DNA from: Yponomeuta sedellus
Taxonomy: Eukaryota > Arthropoda > Insecta > Lepidoptera > Yponomeutidae
DNA length: 64,000 nucleotides
Assembly (NCBI GenBank): GCA_934045075.1
Contig: OW203738.1
Coordinates: 8,416,868-8,480,867, forward strand
Direction: 5' to 3'
In this document: in pieces, positions 35,310 through 45,576 of the stretch
Numbering within the stretch: position 1 is the stretch's first letter
Layout of the letters: the number at the start of each line of letters is the position of its first letter
Position numbers and translations under genes: made by a program
Notes under the pieces: model-generated
Told to the model about the DNA's origin: nothing
What the model saw: only the letters and a program-made list of their open reading frames with translations
The model's database searches: none

Positions 35310-36122
35310 CGTATATTTCCTACGTAGACATATGATGCGAAACAATCGGGGTGAGGTCTTCTTTCTGGGTTGGATAGCTAGTAAGAAACATCCACGCAGC
35401 TTTCATTTATTTGGTTTTTAAGAATGTAAAGTTCAGTCCACCAACTTAGCCAGTAAATTGACAGATAGAATTATCATGTTAGTGAAAAAGAGTTGCCAGC
35501 TAAAATAGTTATGTGCTTTAGTCGATAGATTTAACGACATAATCAATTATTTTCTTAGTACTGTTGTTGGTGACAAATCACGGAAGTATTATTTATGAGA
35601 TAAGCTTTCGTGAGTTGTGGGATAAATCTATAAAAGAAAAAAAAAATTAAGTGTATATTTTATGTCGATTGTGTACATCCCTATTATTATTTTTTTCATA
35701 AACTGGTCACATCGCAAATGTCAATTTACTAAGTTGATGGATTTGACAAGTGTCTTTCATTTAAAGCTTTTCTTTAATTTGCAATGTTCGTATATATGCA
35801 TATGTAGCAAGTAAATGGTTGGGTCCCTATTGTTTATAGATTTTTTCCAAAAATACCTACAAATATTTCCTACGTAGATATCTAATTCCCAACGGATAGA
35901 CACATCCACAGAGCTTTGTTTCTACAAATGTAGTGCCATACCTTTAAAACTTTTCTTTAGCTTTGAATGTTCGTATCTATGCATATGTAGCGAGGAAGTG
36001 GTTGGTTTCAATCGTTTATGCCCTATCGTTTATACATTTTTTCAAAAATACCTACAAATATTTCCTACGTAGATATCTAATTCCCAACAGATAGACACAT
36101 CCACAAAGCTTTATTTTGTTTC
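35310..36122 (+). repeat. Local diverged direct repeats in the 2.26-kb intron
   Basis: Clear units 35764-35926 and 35946-36122 share TATGCATATGTAG, ATACCTACAAATATTTCCTA, CGTAGATATCTAATTCCCAA and ATAGACACATCCAC. A more diverged unit lies at about 35310-35415 (ATATTTCCTACGTAGACATA, CATCCACGCAGCTTT). Confidence 0.85.
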
Positions 36123-36349
36123 TTGGTATGAAGTTTTATTCAATCCATGTCGATGTCATGCTAGTGTACATACTCGTATAATAGGAACAAGTACTTGTAT
36201 AATTTTTATTGTACTATGTATGTATGATGTGGGAGGTGTGCCTAATATAATATGATCTATACTATGTTCTACTCATCAATATTAAAAGGAAAGACATCAC
36301 AGACATGGAAATACCCCCCATACCGAGCCAATGTGTATAAATGTGCGAC

Positions 36350-36422
36350 AGCTTCCGTTGGGAATCGAACCCACGAACTCTGGCTTGGTAAGCAGATGGG
36401 ATACCGCTAGACCAACGAGGCA
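36350..36422 (-). repeat. tRNA-like SINE head
   Basis: Reverse complement GCCTCGTTGGTCTAGCGGTA ... GTGGGTTCGATTCCCAACGG has A and B boxes, but the acceptor ends do not pair, so it is not a working tRNA gene. Confidence 0.6.
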
Positions 36423-36502
36423 ATTAAACTAAATACGAAAAACATGAAACGTAAATTTTAAAATGAAAAGTAGGTGCATTTAGATGTTTCAAGAATACTC
36501 AC

Positions 36503-36685
36503 AACATGCGGGCAGCCGGTCTTAACCAGCTCTCCAGGATGGTCTGCCAAAAGCCCTTCCAGGGTCCTCTCGGCTAATAGCTCAGCTGTCAAAGGCTGAC
36601 TCGGGACCCCTAGACCATAGTGAGACGGTGGGGCTTCATGGCCAAGGCCATTCGTCGTTGAGCTCACTTCACTTGATAAATGCAT
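36503..36685 (-). CDS. Runx: Runx transcription factor, first recognised coding exon
   Basis: Encodes residues 1-61 of a Runt-domain DNA-binding protein. The ATG at 36683-36685 is the only in-frame ATG after an in-frame TAA at 36758-36760 and has A at -3, so it is taken as the start; an in-frame GTG at 36713 is not used. The peptide begins MHLSSEVSSTTNGLG. Its last 22 residues (ERTLEGLLADHPGELVKTGCPH, split here as ERTLEGLLADHP then GELVKTGCPH) match the N-terminal strand of Runt domains. The exon ends ...CATGTT before a GTGAGT donor (phase 0). Runx proteins bind TGYGGT sites in the nucleus with a CBF-beta partner and control cell fate. Upstream non-coding exons or an alternative upstream start cannot be excluded. 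Confidence 0.9.
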
Positions 36686-37015
36686 TGTTCGTAAGTGTCT
36701 TCTTAGCCTGGTCACAGACTTCTCTAGAAATTCATTGTTCTTGTTCTGTTTATCACCTTAGAAACATTGTTTGGTTAACTAGTAAGTTCCTTCTGAATGT
36801 ATAGAGTCGTCACAACTGTTTCCGCCTAGTGTCACTTCATACCGTAGTCTGATCACTTCATGACAAGGTTTAGATTAGACTCACAGTGTTTGTCACATAC
36901 TTTCTTTTTTATTGTCACAGTTTCACCAAAATTTTTATTGAATTGAGTTCTATCTCAGGGTTTGACGTTACAATGTGTTGACGGTAGGATAGTAAAGCCA
37001 TTTTTGATCTGAAAC
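36686..37015 (-). other. 5' flank of the first coding exon
   Basis: AT-rich sequence directly upstream of the ATG. An in-frame stop at 36758-36760 closes the reading frame. It may be 5' UTR, but no transcription start, TATA box or clear splice acceptor could be assigned. Repeat sequence begins at about 37016. Confidence 0.4.
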
Positions 37016-37081
37016 AATAGAATAAAAACTGTATTTACACGGATTTTATTCGTTTAATTTTTAGAATGTTTACACTTTTAG

Positions 37082-37205
37082 AAACCTATTTAGAGGCTAA
37101 AATTCCACCCATGCTCATGCTGGCACGGATAGCCGGATAGGCATGGGTGGAATTTTTAGCCTCTAAATAGGTTTTGAAAATTGTCCTTAGCACGGGTTAG
37201 TGTGC
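37082..37205. repeat. Family P short palindrome
   Basis: Arms 37082-37114 and 37141-37174 (AAACCTATTTAGAGGC..., one-base indel), with loop remnant GCTGGCACGGATAGCC from the anticodon arm, followed by the normal tail. Confidence 0.85.
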
Positions 37206-37231
37206 ATTAAAAATAATATAATTTATACAAT

Positions 37232-37282
37232 TTTTCAAGTACCGTGGTCTCGGAAGACTTACGAGACCACGGTACTTGAAAA
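37232..37282. repeat. Perfect 21-bp hairpin
   Basis: Arms 37232-37252 and 37262-37282 (TTTTCAAGTACCGTGGTCTC...) with a 9-base loop. Confidence 0.92.
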
Positions 37283-37474
37283 CGTGCCGAAAGGTCGGAA
37301 AATTGTGAAAATTTAAAACTAAAGGAGTAAGATCCGTGTGAATACAGTTTTTACTATGTCTAGTGCTCGTGTTAACCTTAGAAAATACTATACTGAAACA
37401 ATAGAATTCGAGCATCTTAGAAGCTTTCAATAAATGGTAGTGTTGACATACAATATTCGCGAGATGACACACTC

Positions 37475-37565
37475 CGGTTTTGCGATTTCAAGCGCAATGG
37501 TGACTACACCTCAAACACTCGGGTTTCCTCACGAAGGATTCAAATCCCGGTTTGTATATACCTAT
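37475..37565 (-). repeat. Family R SINE, internally deleted
   Basis: GCGATTTCAAGCGCAATGGT, CACTCGGGTTTCCTCACGA, then directly GATTCAAATCCCGG. Confidence 0.65.
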
Positions 37566-37574
37566 GTCTTTGTC

Positions 37575-37715
37575 TTATCGCTAAGAGATCGCTCTTAGCG
37601 ATAAGACCACCAATTATTTAACACTACTTAGATTTAAGAAGTCATTGTTGTAATATTTTTCTGGTAGTGCAATAAGTTGCAACTTTAGAACTTTAGTGTT
37701 CTCTATCTATGTATC
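37575..37715 (+). repeat. Family S LINE 3' end
   Basis: AGAGATCGCTCTTAGCGATA, ACTTAGATTTAAGAAGTCAT, then CTATCTATGTATCTATCTAC. Confidence 0.75.
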
Positions 37716-37879
37716 TATCTACCTATGAGTTTTTTTTCTAAAGCACGTACCTACATGTGTAGTAACAACCAGTCATTAATTGTGAAGGACACTGAAGTAA
37801 CCATTACAAGAAACTAGAAAAAAAAAGAATAGTTGTCAACACATCCGTTTCTATAGTAGGTTGTCTTGTCATGATTTAA

Positions 37880-38100
37880 TGATTTGATATAAATCCTTTG
37901 TATGTCCCACTGCTGGGGCACGGATTTCTTCCTGCATCGCATAAAGGTTAGGCCAAGTCCGAGTTTGTGGAGGATTGTAAGACACTGGCGGGCCCTACTG
38001 TCAGATGTTATCAAACGCCTATAAGGCCTCTGACATGGTTTAACGACTGCCATTACATGACAGCTGGCACCAACGGCTTAACGTGCCTTGCCAAGCACGG
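37880..38100 (+). repeat. Family Q element, truncated
   Basis: TATGTCCCACTGCTGGGGCA to GGCTTAACGTGCCTTGCC; several small deletions. Confidence 0.85.
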
Positions 38101-38870
38101 TCTTATATAGCATATAATAGCATACGCCTAATTTTTTTTTTTTTTGTTTAAACATTCTTGCTTAAAGTGTATCATTAGTAAAAAATACTGTTTAAAATGA
38201 AGGAGCTGATATTTCATAACATGAAGCCTACTATGCATAAATAATTATTACACGTTAACAGTCAATCGCAACAAAACATAAACTTAAGCCTGTATCCTCC
38301 CTCCCGCGTACACTAAGAAATGGACGTGTTTCATTTTTCTGCACCCTAACAATTAATAAATCTGTTGTTGAAGTTACCTTTTGCAATATAATCCATGTTG
38401 ATTGATTCACTACTACTGAGACCAACTATCATACTGAGACCAACAACACCACGAAACAAGAAAGGTATCTGGCGATACTGAGTGAAAATAAGTGGGTGAG
38501 TGTAATTTTTTTTCAACCTCACTCACTCACCAACTGACTCGCATACCCCCTTGTGCTTATTAAAGACACCGCAGTCATCACTGGTAGGCGCTATTTGCAA
38601 CATTATATAGTGACCGGATAGCTGAGCCGTCGTGGTACGCGATTGTCTTCTGAGGTGTAGTGGGATCGATTCTTTTACCTGGACACCTTCTTTTGTTTGT
38701 AATTAATTTTGCGACCAGAATGGTCATTTGACCTTACTAGTCAATATTCCTTATTTAACCGAATAAAGTCGAGCTCATTATCAATGTGCATGCCTATTTT
38801 ATTGTATTGTCTTTTTGTAGCCCCCGGGTTCTTTCTGGTTTTGTTTTTTACTTCAACTACATTAACAAAC
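38101..38870. other. No gene recognised
   Basis: AT-rich with a possible tRNA-like fragment at about 38612-38690 (ACCGGATAGCTGAGCCGTCG; GTGGGATCGATTC). Confidence 0.4.
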
Positions 38871-39179
38871 AACGAACAAAACTCAAGGGCACACACACAA
38901 CATGGATACATACAATACAATACATTCACAACATATACAATACATTCACAACTCCAAAGTATATATACAGTTAACTTGGTTTTACAAGGCTTCCTTTTCA
39001 ACAAATTACGATTATTTAAAGTACGATACATTACAGATTTCAGCCAATAGTGTCACCGAGAAATTTCTTTTGAGATGTCTCATAATATACTTGATGTTCT
39101 TAAAGACATTGACAGTATTACAGCCTCGAGATCATTTGTTTGTGTTCTGGAAAAATGCTGTGAGACGGTTCCACCTAAA

Positions 39180-40000
39180 ACGATGCATAAATGCACGATG
39201 CATTACAATACTGACACAAAATATACGCTGTATCAATCGAAATAAGAGCGCTTTTAAGGTTCTACTTTCAAGATTGAACATAGAATGTGGTATCTTAATC
39301 CTCACGGAATGCTAGATGTTAGATGCGTATAATTTACCCATTCTACCAGGATATAGCTGCTTCTCTACAAAAATAACAGGAGTCAAAATGACGGAGTAGT
39401 GGTTTATGTTAAAGAAAATCTAACTTTTTCAGTTGAAGAACCACCAATTAGGGACGAACACTGTCTATCAATAAAAGTATGTGAAAATACTGCTATTTTA
39501 GCGTTATATCATTCTCCTTCGTACAAAATTTTGAACTTCTCTGAATTCAATCCAGAATCCGATTCAATTAAATATAAACGTGTCACCGGCTAACAATGAT
39601 CGCCTCTCAGAGAGATATCTAACTTTAACAGCTTATCACCGCCTGCAGCTCGCGTATTGACCACGTTTTCAGTAAAAAGTACGAACCCTTCCACCACTTT
39701 AGTCCTTGAAACTACCATAACTGATCATGAGGCAATACTTTTTGGTCTTAAGCACAAGCAAAACCGTGACTTTTCTATCACCCACAAAACTAAATTAAAC
39801 ATGGAAGGACTTAGCTCTGACATAAAATCAATAGACCTCAATACAGTTTACAAATCTCAAGACCCGATCATGGCAGATGAATACTAGACAACGTCTGTAC
39901 AAGCAGCTATAAAGAGGAACTCGCAGACGGTAGCTTTGTCAAGTCGCAACAAAGTCATAAAACCCTGGATGACCCCGGGACGTATAAGATGTTTATTTAA
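39180..40000 (+). pseudogene. LINE endonuclease/early RT region, decayed
   Basis: Fragments in order: LTQNIRCINRNKSAFKVLLS and ILILTEC (then a stop where Trp is usual), MVYVKENLTFSVEEP with ALYHSPSYK, RIDHVFSKKYE, ITDHEAILFGL (SDH-type motif), and KPWMTPGRIR from the start of the RT. This is the order of an AP-endonuclease LINE of Jockey/CR1 type. Frame breaks and deletions make it inactive. Confidence 0.75.
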
Positions 40001-40111
40001 AAAATAAATAAAGTTAATAATATATACCCACTGATGCCCCAATATATATAATACCCATATATATTGCCACCCAAATAAATATTATGTTATCTTAACTTAT
40101 CTTATCGGTCT

Positions 40112-40190
40112 GCCACTTGCCACAATCCTGACAAATATCTTTCGCTTCACCAACATTCATACGTTGTTGCATGCACGCACTCCGGTTTTG
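40112..40190 (-). pseudogene. LINE C-terminal fragment
   Basis: Reverse complement corresponds to the STRNRRACMQ...MNVDEV part of the LINE at 13379 (CATTCATACGTTGTTGCATG, GCACGCACTCCGGTT). Confidence 0.65.
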
Positions 40191-40245
40191 GGTATTTTTA
40201 CCAATTAATCATTGTAACAATAAACTATTTTATGTAATTTTGAAA

Positions 40246-40410
40246 AAAATATTTATAGGCTAAAAATTCCACCCATGCCGGGATTCGAACCTCTGGCTAT
40301 CCGTGCCAGCGCTCTTTCCAACTGAGCTAATGGGCGACTCACCGGCATCAGTGAAATTTCGAACCTCTTTACAATATTCTCTGTATTACGTACAGAGAAT
40401 ATTTTACGTT
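40246..40410 (-). repeat. Family P element, with terminal hairpin
   Basis: Minus-strand head (GAGCTAATGGGCGACTCACC) running to TATTCTCTGTATTACGTACA, where the last bases turn back as GTACAGAGAATATT. Confidence 0.85.
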
Positions 40411-40892
40411 ACGTATTTTATGTAACTTATACCTGTTATTTGGACGAATAAACTTTATCTTTCTGTCTATCTACAGACTTATACAATAAGGTACGGCTTT
40501 CATTATATTAATGCCATAGCGACGGATCGGTAATAAAATCTTTTTCTCCGTCCTGCACCCCACGGCTGGTTAGCCGCGCCATTTCGGCACACTTCATAGG
40601 GAACCCTTTGATCTCTGATACGCGGACTGACTTTTCACTACGAACTGCAAACTTAAGACTTCCACAGATAGGGTAAAAGGAATCCTAGTTAAGGGCCGGG
40701 TCTACCTAAGGGCTGCTTGGGCTGCAGCCCAGGGCCCCGAGGTTACAAGGGGCCCCCAGATCCCGCTAAACATAGTAGGCGATAGTATGAATTTAAAAAA
40801 ATGTTTGTCTGTAAAGTCGGCTTACGGACGATATTTTTACGTGATAACGTCATAAGAAAACATTGATAAAAAATTGCATACTTTTAGGACTT

Positions 40893-40918
40893 GAGATATA
40901 TATATATATATATATATA
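40893..40918. repeat. (TA)n microsatellite
   Basis: About 13 TA units. Confidence 0.95.
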
Positions 40919-41072
40919 AGAGATTGCTAATACAACAATAAGCTCGCCTTTTGTACTACTACCTATTGAGTATATTTAATGAATATGTATTTTATTTATG
41001 CAATAAAGAATATATAATAATAATATATCATTATGGAGACAGTTTTTTGTCATGGCTATTAGTCGAGTACCT

Positions 41073-41120
41073 ATCTAAGCTGCTCTAAATATTCTCGTCT
41101 ATATTTAGAGCAGCTTAGAT
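41073..41120. repeat. Perfect 20-bp hairpin
   Basis: Arms ATCTAAGCTGCTCTAAATAT at 41073-41092 and its exact inverse at 41101-41120, with an 8-base loop. Confidence 0.93.
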
Positions 41121-41182
41121 ATGTATTTCAATGGAATTAGTATTAGGTATATTTTCCACTTATGAGTAATTTCATTATTTTG

Positions 41183-41395
41183 ACGACCTCTGTGGCGCAG
41201 CGGTAGCGCATCTGCCCACCATGCAAGCGGTTGCGGGTTCGATCCCCGGCTGGGGACAAAAAAACCCCAGGTCTTGAATGTTTACATGTTTGTGATGTTG
41301 TTGTTTCAGGTTGCCACGACAAAGGGTTTCCTAGTGAGGAGCCGGAAGCAATATTTGTGCCAGTATGTAAATGTAATGCTATCTTAAGTTCCTTT
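41183..41395 (+). repeat. Family T SINE, full head
   Basis: tRNA-like head GACCTCTGTGGCGCAGCGGT with B box GGTTCGATCCCC, then CAAAAAAACCCCAGGTCTTG, TTGTTTCAGGTTGCCACGAC and GTATGTAAATGT. Confidence 0.85.
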
Positions 41396-41462
41396 TAAGT
41401 CCTTTGAATTTAAAAACGCAGCAGCCAAAACCTATCAAAGTTATTGTAGGTAAGTGGAATTT

Positions 41463-41572
41463 TGAAACCGGGCTTGGCCCCTGTGGTGGAAAGTATGGCC
41501 TAACCTTGTGTGATGCAAGAAGAAACTCGTGACCCAGCAGTGGGGCATTCAAAAGGTTGACATCGAAGTGTT
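41463..41572 (-). repeat. Family Q fragment
   Basis: ACCGGGCTTGGCCCCTGTGG to GTGGGGCATTCAAAAGGTTG. Confidence 0.8.
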
Positions 41573-41649
41573 GTAGGTTGGAGTTAAGTTTGGTTTGTGT
41601 CCATTTAATAAATAGACTCCTAACTTAATGACACTAGCAAACCATTGAA

Positions 41650-41800
41650 ATGATAATGTAAAGAGGTTCGAAATTTCACTGATGCCAGTAAGTCGCCCAT
41701 TAGCTCAGTTGGGAGAGCGCTGGCACGGTTAGCCAGAAGTCGCGGGTTCGAGTCCCGGCATGGGTGGAATTTTTAGCCTCTAAATAGGTTTTAAAAATTT
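41650..41800 (+). repeat. Family P element
   Basis: GTAAAGAGGTTCGAAATTTC, second-subtype tRNA-like head, AGCCTCTAAATAGGTTTT. Confidence 0.87.
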
Positions 41801-42221
41801 TTATCGTTTTTCGTATCATAATTCATCACATTTTGGTCAACAAATCGGTTGATACCATTTTTATTAGACTAACCCATTCAGTTCAAGCCCCGTCGCACAA
41901 TAGATGACATAATCGGCCATAAAGCGCCCAATAGGTCGCTAACAACTTGACCGCTCTCACGTAAAGACAGTCTCCTCCATTTCCCTCTACACAGGGCTCC
42001 CCATGACACATTGCCAATAATACTTACTTACACGTCCTCCCCTTGGTAGGGCAAATAGGCTGTTACTACCAAAAGAAAATTGACAGAAGAATTGATCGAA
42101 TCTTAGCGTGATGCCGCGACTAATAAGTTTTGATGAAGAAAAAGAAGCTGATTAGTATAGAGACAGGCCTTTAAAATAAATAAAAAATTACTTATGTTCT
42201 TTTATAAATTATATTCGTTTT

Positions 42222-42282
42222 TAATGCACTAACTCGTGCTAAGGACAATTTTTTTAAAACCTGTTTAGAGGCTAAAAAAAAT
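42222..42282 (-). repeat. Family P 3' fragment
   Basis: TTTTTAATGCACTAACTCGT and AAACCTGTTTAGAGGCTAAA. Confidence 0.75.
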
Positions 42283-42339
42283 TTATATAAAAAGTTATAA
42301 ACTAGAAAGATAGTAAGTCATTACAATTCTTACTTCTTT

Positions 42340-42416
42340 GATATCAACCCTTGTATGCCCCATTGCTGGGGGCACGGGTCTCTTCCTGCCTCGCAGGAAG
42401 GTTAGGCTATACTCTA
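42340..42416 (+). repeat. Family Q fragment
   Basis: GATATCAACCCTTGTATGCC to AAGGTTAGGCTATACTC. Confidence 0.8.
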
Positions 42417-42485
42417 CATAATCCTTACTTAATCAGACTGAAGTTAAAATGTCTTATGTTTTTTTGACATATGACATTTTTATAC

Positions 42486-42681
42486 TATTTTTATTTTTAA
42501 TGCACTAACCCGTGCTAAGGAACAAATTTAAAAACCTATTTAGAGGCTAAAAATTTCACCCATGCCGGGATTCGAACCCGCAACCTCTGGCTATATGCGA
42601 GCGCTGGCACGGATAGCCAGAGGTTGCGGGTTCGAATCCCGGCATGGGTGAAATTTTTAGCCTCTAAATAGGTTTTTAAAT
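42486..42681. repeat. Family P palindrome, perfect 69-bp stem
   Basis: Arms 42526-42594 and 42613-42681 are exact inverse complements; the 18-base loop ATGCGAGCGCTGGCACGG covers part of the anticodon arm. The left arm is preceded by the usual tail in reverse (ATGCACTAACCCGTGCTAAG). Confidence 0.92.
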
Positions 42682-42775
42682 ATGACATTTTACAACAACT
42701 ACGACGAAGTGGCAAACTCTGGTATCTGCTTCTTTCTGGGATACAGCCGTGATATAATTATGTGTACAGGAATAA

Positions 42776-42900
42776 GATTTCTTTTAACCCGACTGCGGTG
42801 GAGCCCAAAAGGAGGGTAATGTGTTTATTTCGTATGTATGTATGTATGTATGTATGTAAGTATGTCCGATTCTCTGTTCGCTCATAACTCCTTAACCAAT
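42776..42900 (+). repeat. Repeat with (GTAT)n
   Basis: TTTTAACCCGACTGCGGTGG, AGGAGGGTAATGTG, (GTAT)n, then CTCATAACTCCTTAACCAAT; a common lepidopteran repeat layout. Confidence 0.55.
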
Positions 42901-42918
42901 CTTCAGAACTTGACAAAA

Positions 42919-42992
42919 AATGGTGGAGTATGGTTTAACCTTCCTGCGATCCAGGAAGAGAGCAGTGGGGAACTACAAAGGGTTGATATCAT
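42919..42992 (-). repeat. Family Q fragment
   Basis: GGTGGAGTATGGTTTAACCT to AACTACAAAGGGTTGATATC. Confidence 0.75.
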
Positions 42993-43365
42993 TTATATAT
43001 GGGCCCATTTGCCTGAAATAAATGACTATTTATTTTATTTATTTACATCTAAATGTCACAGAATTTTCGGTCAGAACGGAAGCTTCTGTATGGTTTCCTT
43101 TGAGCCGTAACTGCACGCGAAATGTGATATGTCGATTGGGATGTTAAACTTAATTTGAGCAAGGGGTGAGCCCGGAAACATGTCTTTTTACAGCCTCCCG
43201 TGGCGTTATCTTTGATTGTACGAGCGTCTTGTAAATACGAACACAGATATGGGAAAGGATTTCGGTTTATTGGTTCAGGTTTATTGTCATGACTTGTGTG
43301 CGAGGGCTGGGTGGGTGTAATTGATCATGTGAAGTAGTAATTTATTTGAGTAATTGTCGTTAACA

Positions 43366-43668
43366 GCGGCGGGGGCCTAGTGCGTAGAACAAGGGACTCG
43401 AGAGACCCAGGTTTGATTCTCAGTGCGGGCTTATACCGTAGACTTTGTTTTCTGAGTTATGTATATTTGTTAAGTTATAGTGGGTAGCAATACTACTCGC
43501 TAACGGTTAAGTAAAACATCGTGAGGAAACCTGAATGTCTGGTGTTTAAATGACTAACCGTTTGAAATTGCCAACCTATTCCCGCGGTGGGCACGCGTGG
43601 TAATTAAGCCCATACTCTCTCTATGAGAGAAGGCCTGTGCCCTGCGGTGAGACGTTTATAGGGTACTT
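43366..43668 (+). repeat. Family R SINE, near full length
   Basis: GCGGCGGGGGCCTAGTGCGT, GAGAGACCCAGGTTTGATTC, body with ACATCGTGAGGAAACCTGAA, and tail TCTATGAGAGAAGGCCTGTG, CCCTGCGGTGAGACGTTTAT. Confidence 0.85.
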
Positions 43669-43685
43669 AAAAACAATTTCCCTAC

Positions 43686-43815
43686 GTAAGGCCCGCCCCT
43701 GCCTTACAATCCTCCACCAACCCGGACTTGGCCCCCTATGGAGTATGTCCTAACCTTCCTGCCATGCAGGAAGGGACCTGTGCCCCAACAGTGGGGTCAT
43801 ACAACGGTTGATATC
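43686..43815 (-). repeat. Family Q fragment
   Basis: GTAAGGCCCGCCCCTGCCTT to TGGGGTCATACAACGGTTGA. It abuts the preceding family R copy. Confidence 0.82.
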
Positions 43816-44259
43816 GATGATATCGAAAATATGAAATATTTATAGAGCATACATAAACAAAATATTGCAATTTGATTTCATTTTCCTCAATTCATTTAAT
43901 CAATAATATAGCCAAACCAGAGAAAGTCTAGTATGGAAATATTTTCCGCATACTTTTTCGTGCCCCTTCTATGTGATCACTACCAAACTTCCTCAGCCGA
44001 GACATAAAAGTAGAGAGGTACATAACCTCTGTAGAGTTCGACTAATGTATGTACCCACTCTACAGCCATTATATTTTCATAACCTTTCCCCGTATAACAT
44101 TCGCTACAGAGATTTGAAAGTTGATTTAGCTCATGAATAGAAGGGCAATAAAATCTTAGCGTAAAAACATGCATAAAGGGAGAAGTTCGTAAATTATAAA
44201 GCATGTAGGACTGCGGGACATACAATAGAACGACAGAAGAACATACCTATAGAATGACC

Positions 44260-44455
44260 AGTGGTGGTAGCGGAGCGGTAGAGCGGCGGCTTCTCAATCG
44301 GGAGGTCGCAGGTTCGAATCCAGGCATGTACCAATGACGTTGTTTTCTGAGTTATGCACATTTGTGAAGTTATAGAAGCTATACTACTCGCTAACCGTGA
44401 AAGATAACATAGTGAGGTAACCCTCATCTGAAGTGTTAGCATACCTAAGAGAATT
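44260..44455 (+). repeat. Family R SINE, 5' part
   Basis: GTGGTGGTAGCGGAGCGGTA, GGAGGTCGCAGGTTCGAATC, body to CTGAAGTGTTAGCATACC. Confidence 0.85.
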
Positions 44456-44712
44456 TTCTTCCATGTCAAGAACTTAATTGGAAATTAATAATAATATATG
44501 TATTTAAATAATTTACAGTAACTATTATAATTCAAACTATAGTACTCGTACGATGTCCCATAGCTAAGAAAATTTGTTTTTTACTATGTCAAATGTCTAT
44601 CGGTAAATATGCGTAAATGAGTGAAAAAGCCCTGGCCTACGCCGACCACAAGACGCTCGGTCCATAGTTATTTTTTCGATTAAAATTACTTTTTATCCCG
44701 ATATTGTTTGTT

Positions 44713-44786
44713 TCTCCACCAACCCGGACTTAGCTCCCGTGGTGGAGTATGGCCAATGGGGACTTACAAAGGGTTGATATCGATTG
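44713..44786 (-). repeat. Family Q fragment with internal deletion
   Basis: TCCACCAACCCGGACTTAGC, GTGGTGGAGTATGGCC, then directly GGGGACTTACAAAGGGTTGA. Confidence 0.78.
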
Positions 44787-44799
44787 TTTGTTTATGCCG

Positions 44800-45576
44800 A
44801 TATTGTTAATGTAATTTGATTACCGAAACCATTTAGTTTCTAATTGGTTAGAATCCCCTTAAAAAGTGATGAACGAATTTATTCAAAGTCACTCTGTACA
44901 TTTACTGCGACCTTGACCGGCCGTTGTACGAAAAAAATGTCGCGCGGTTACCGTTATCGTCCACGGTGAAACCCTTGAAAATCGTGCTAAGTTTTGTACG
45001 TTTTTCATTATTTTATTCATACTAACTGAATGCGACAAGTTTCAAGGTAGTATTAACAAAATATGTTCTTTATTTCAATAACGGGTTGAAACTTGGTTGA
45101 AACACACCAACGCGGTGGCGATCCATGAATTTACTGAAGTAATATTTTTATGTGTATATATGGACCGCTACCCTCATCGCATACGTATGTTTCATACCTA
45201 ATACGTATTAAAATACTCCTTCCTTATTCTTCTTTCGTAATTATTCTATGGCGAGGGGTCGCGGACACGGGGTAATGGTCGTAACACGGAACCCTTCTAC
45301 AGCGCATTCACAAAGGAACCCGACGAATGGGGTAAAGATTCATTACACCCGCCATTTCTGTCTGACTGCTCGCCACTCGGACATTTTTAATGTTTTGTAC
45401 TTTCCACATGCGTTTTTTACTTGGATCGTTTGAATTGTTTCAGCTCAAAGGCATCTCCGGCTTTTCAGATAAAAGTTAATTTCACCGATGTGTTTTCGGT
45501 CTCAAAGACAAAATGACTGGCTTTCAGCGTGGTACTCTGTAACCCTATATCTATGATTATAGACAAATAAAGATAT
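44800..45576. other. No gene or repeat recognised
   Basis: AT-rich with a GC-richer patch at 45245-45330 (GAGGGGTCGCGGACACGGGG). A 61-codon ORF there has no recognisable domain. Confidence 0.4.

Larger units (their letters stand above)
37016..37361. mobile_element. Penelope-like element with inverted ends, split by family P
   Basis: Imperfect inverted ends 37016-37059 and 37318-37361 (AAAAACTGTATTTACACGGA and its inverse). Between them lie a family P palindrome and CGTGCCGAAAGGTCGGAAAA, also found at 50035-50153. Class assignment is tentative. Confidence 0.5.

Noticed and set aside
36713..36715. GTG start for the Runx ORF
   Set aside because: An in-frame ATG with a good context lies 10 codons downstream, and GTG starts are not expected in an animal gene.
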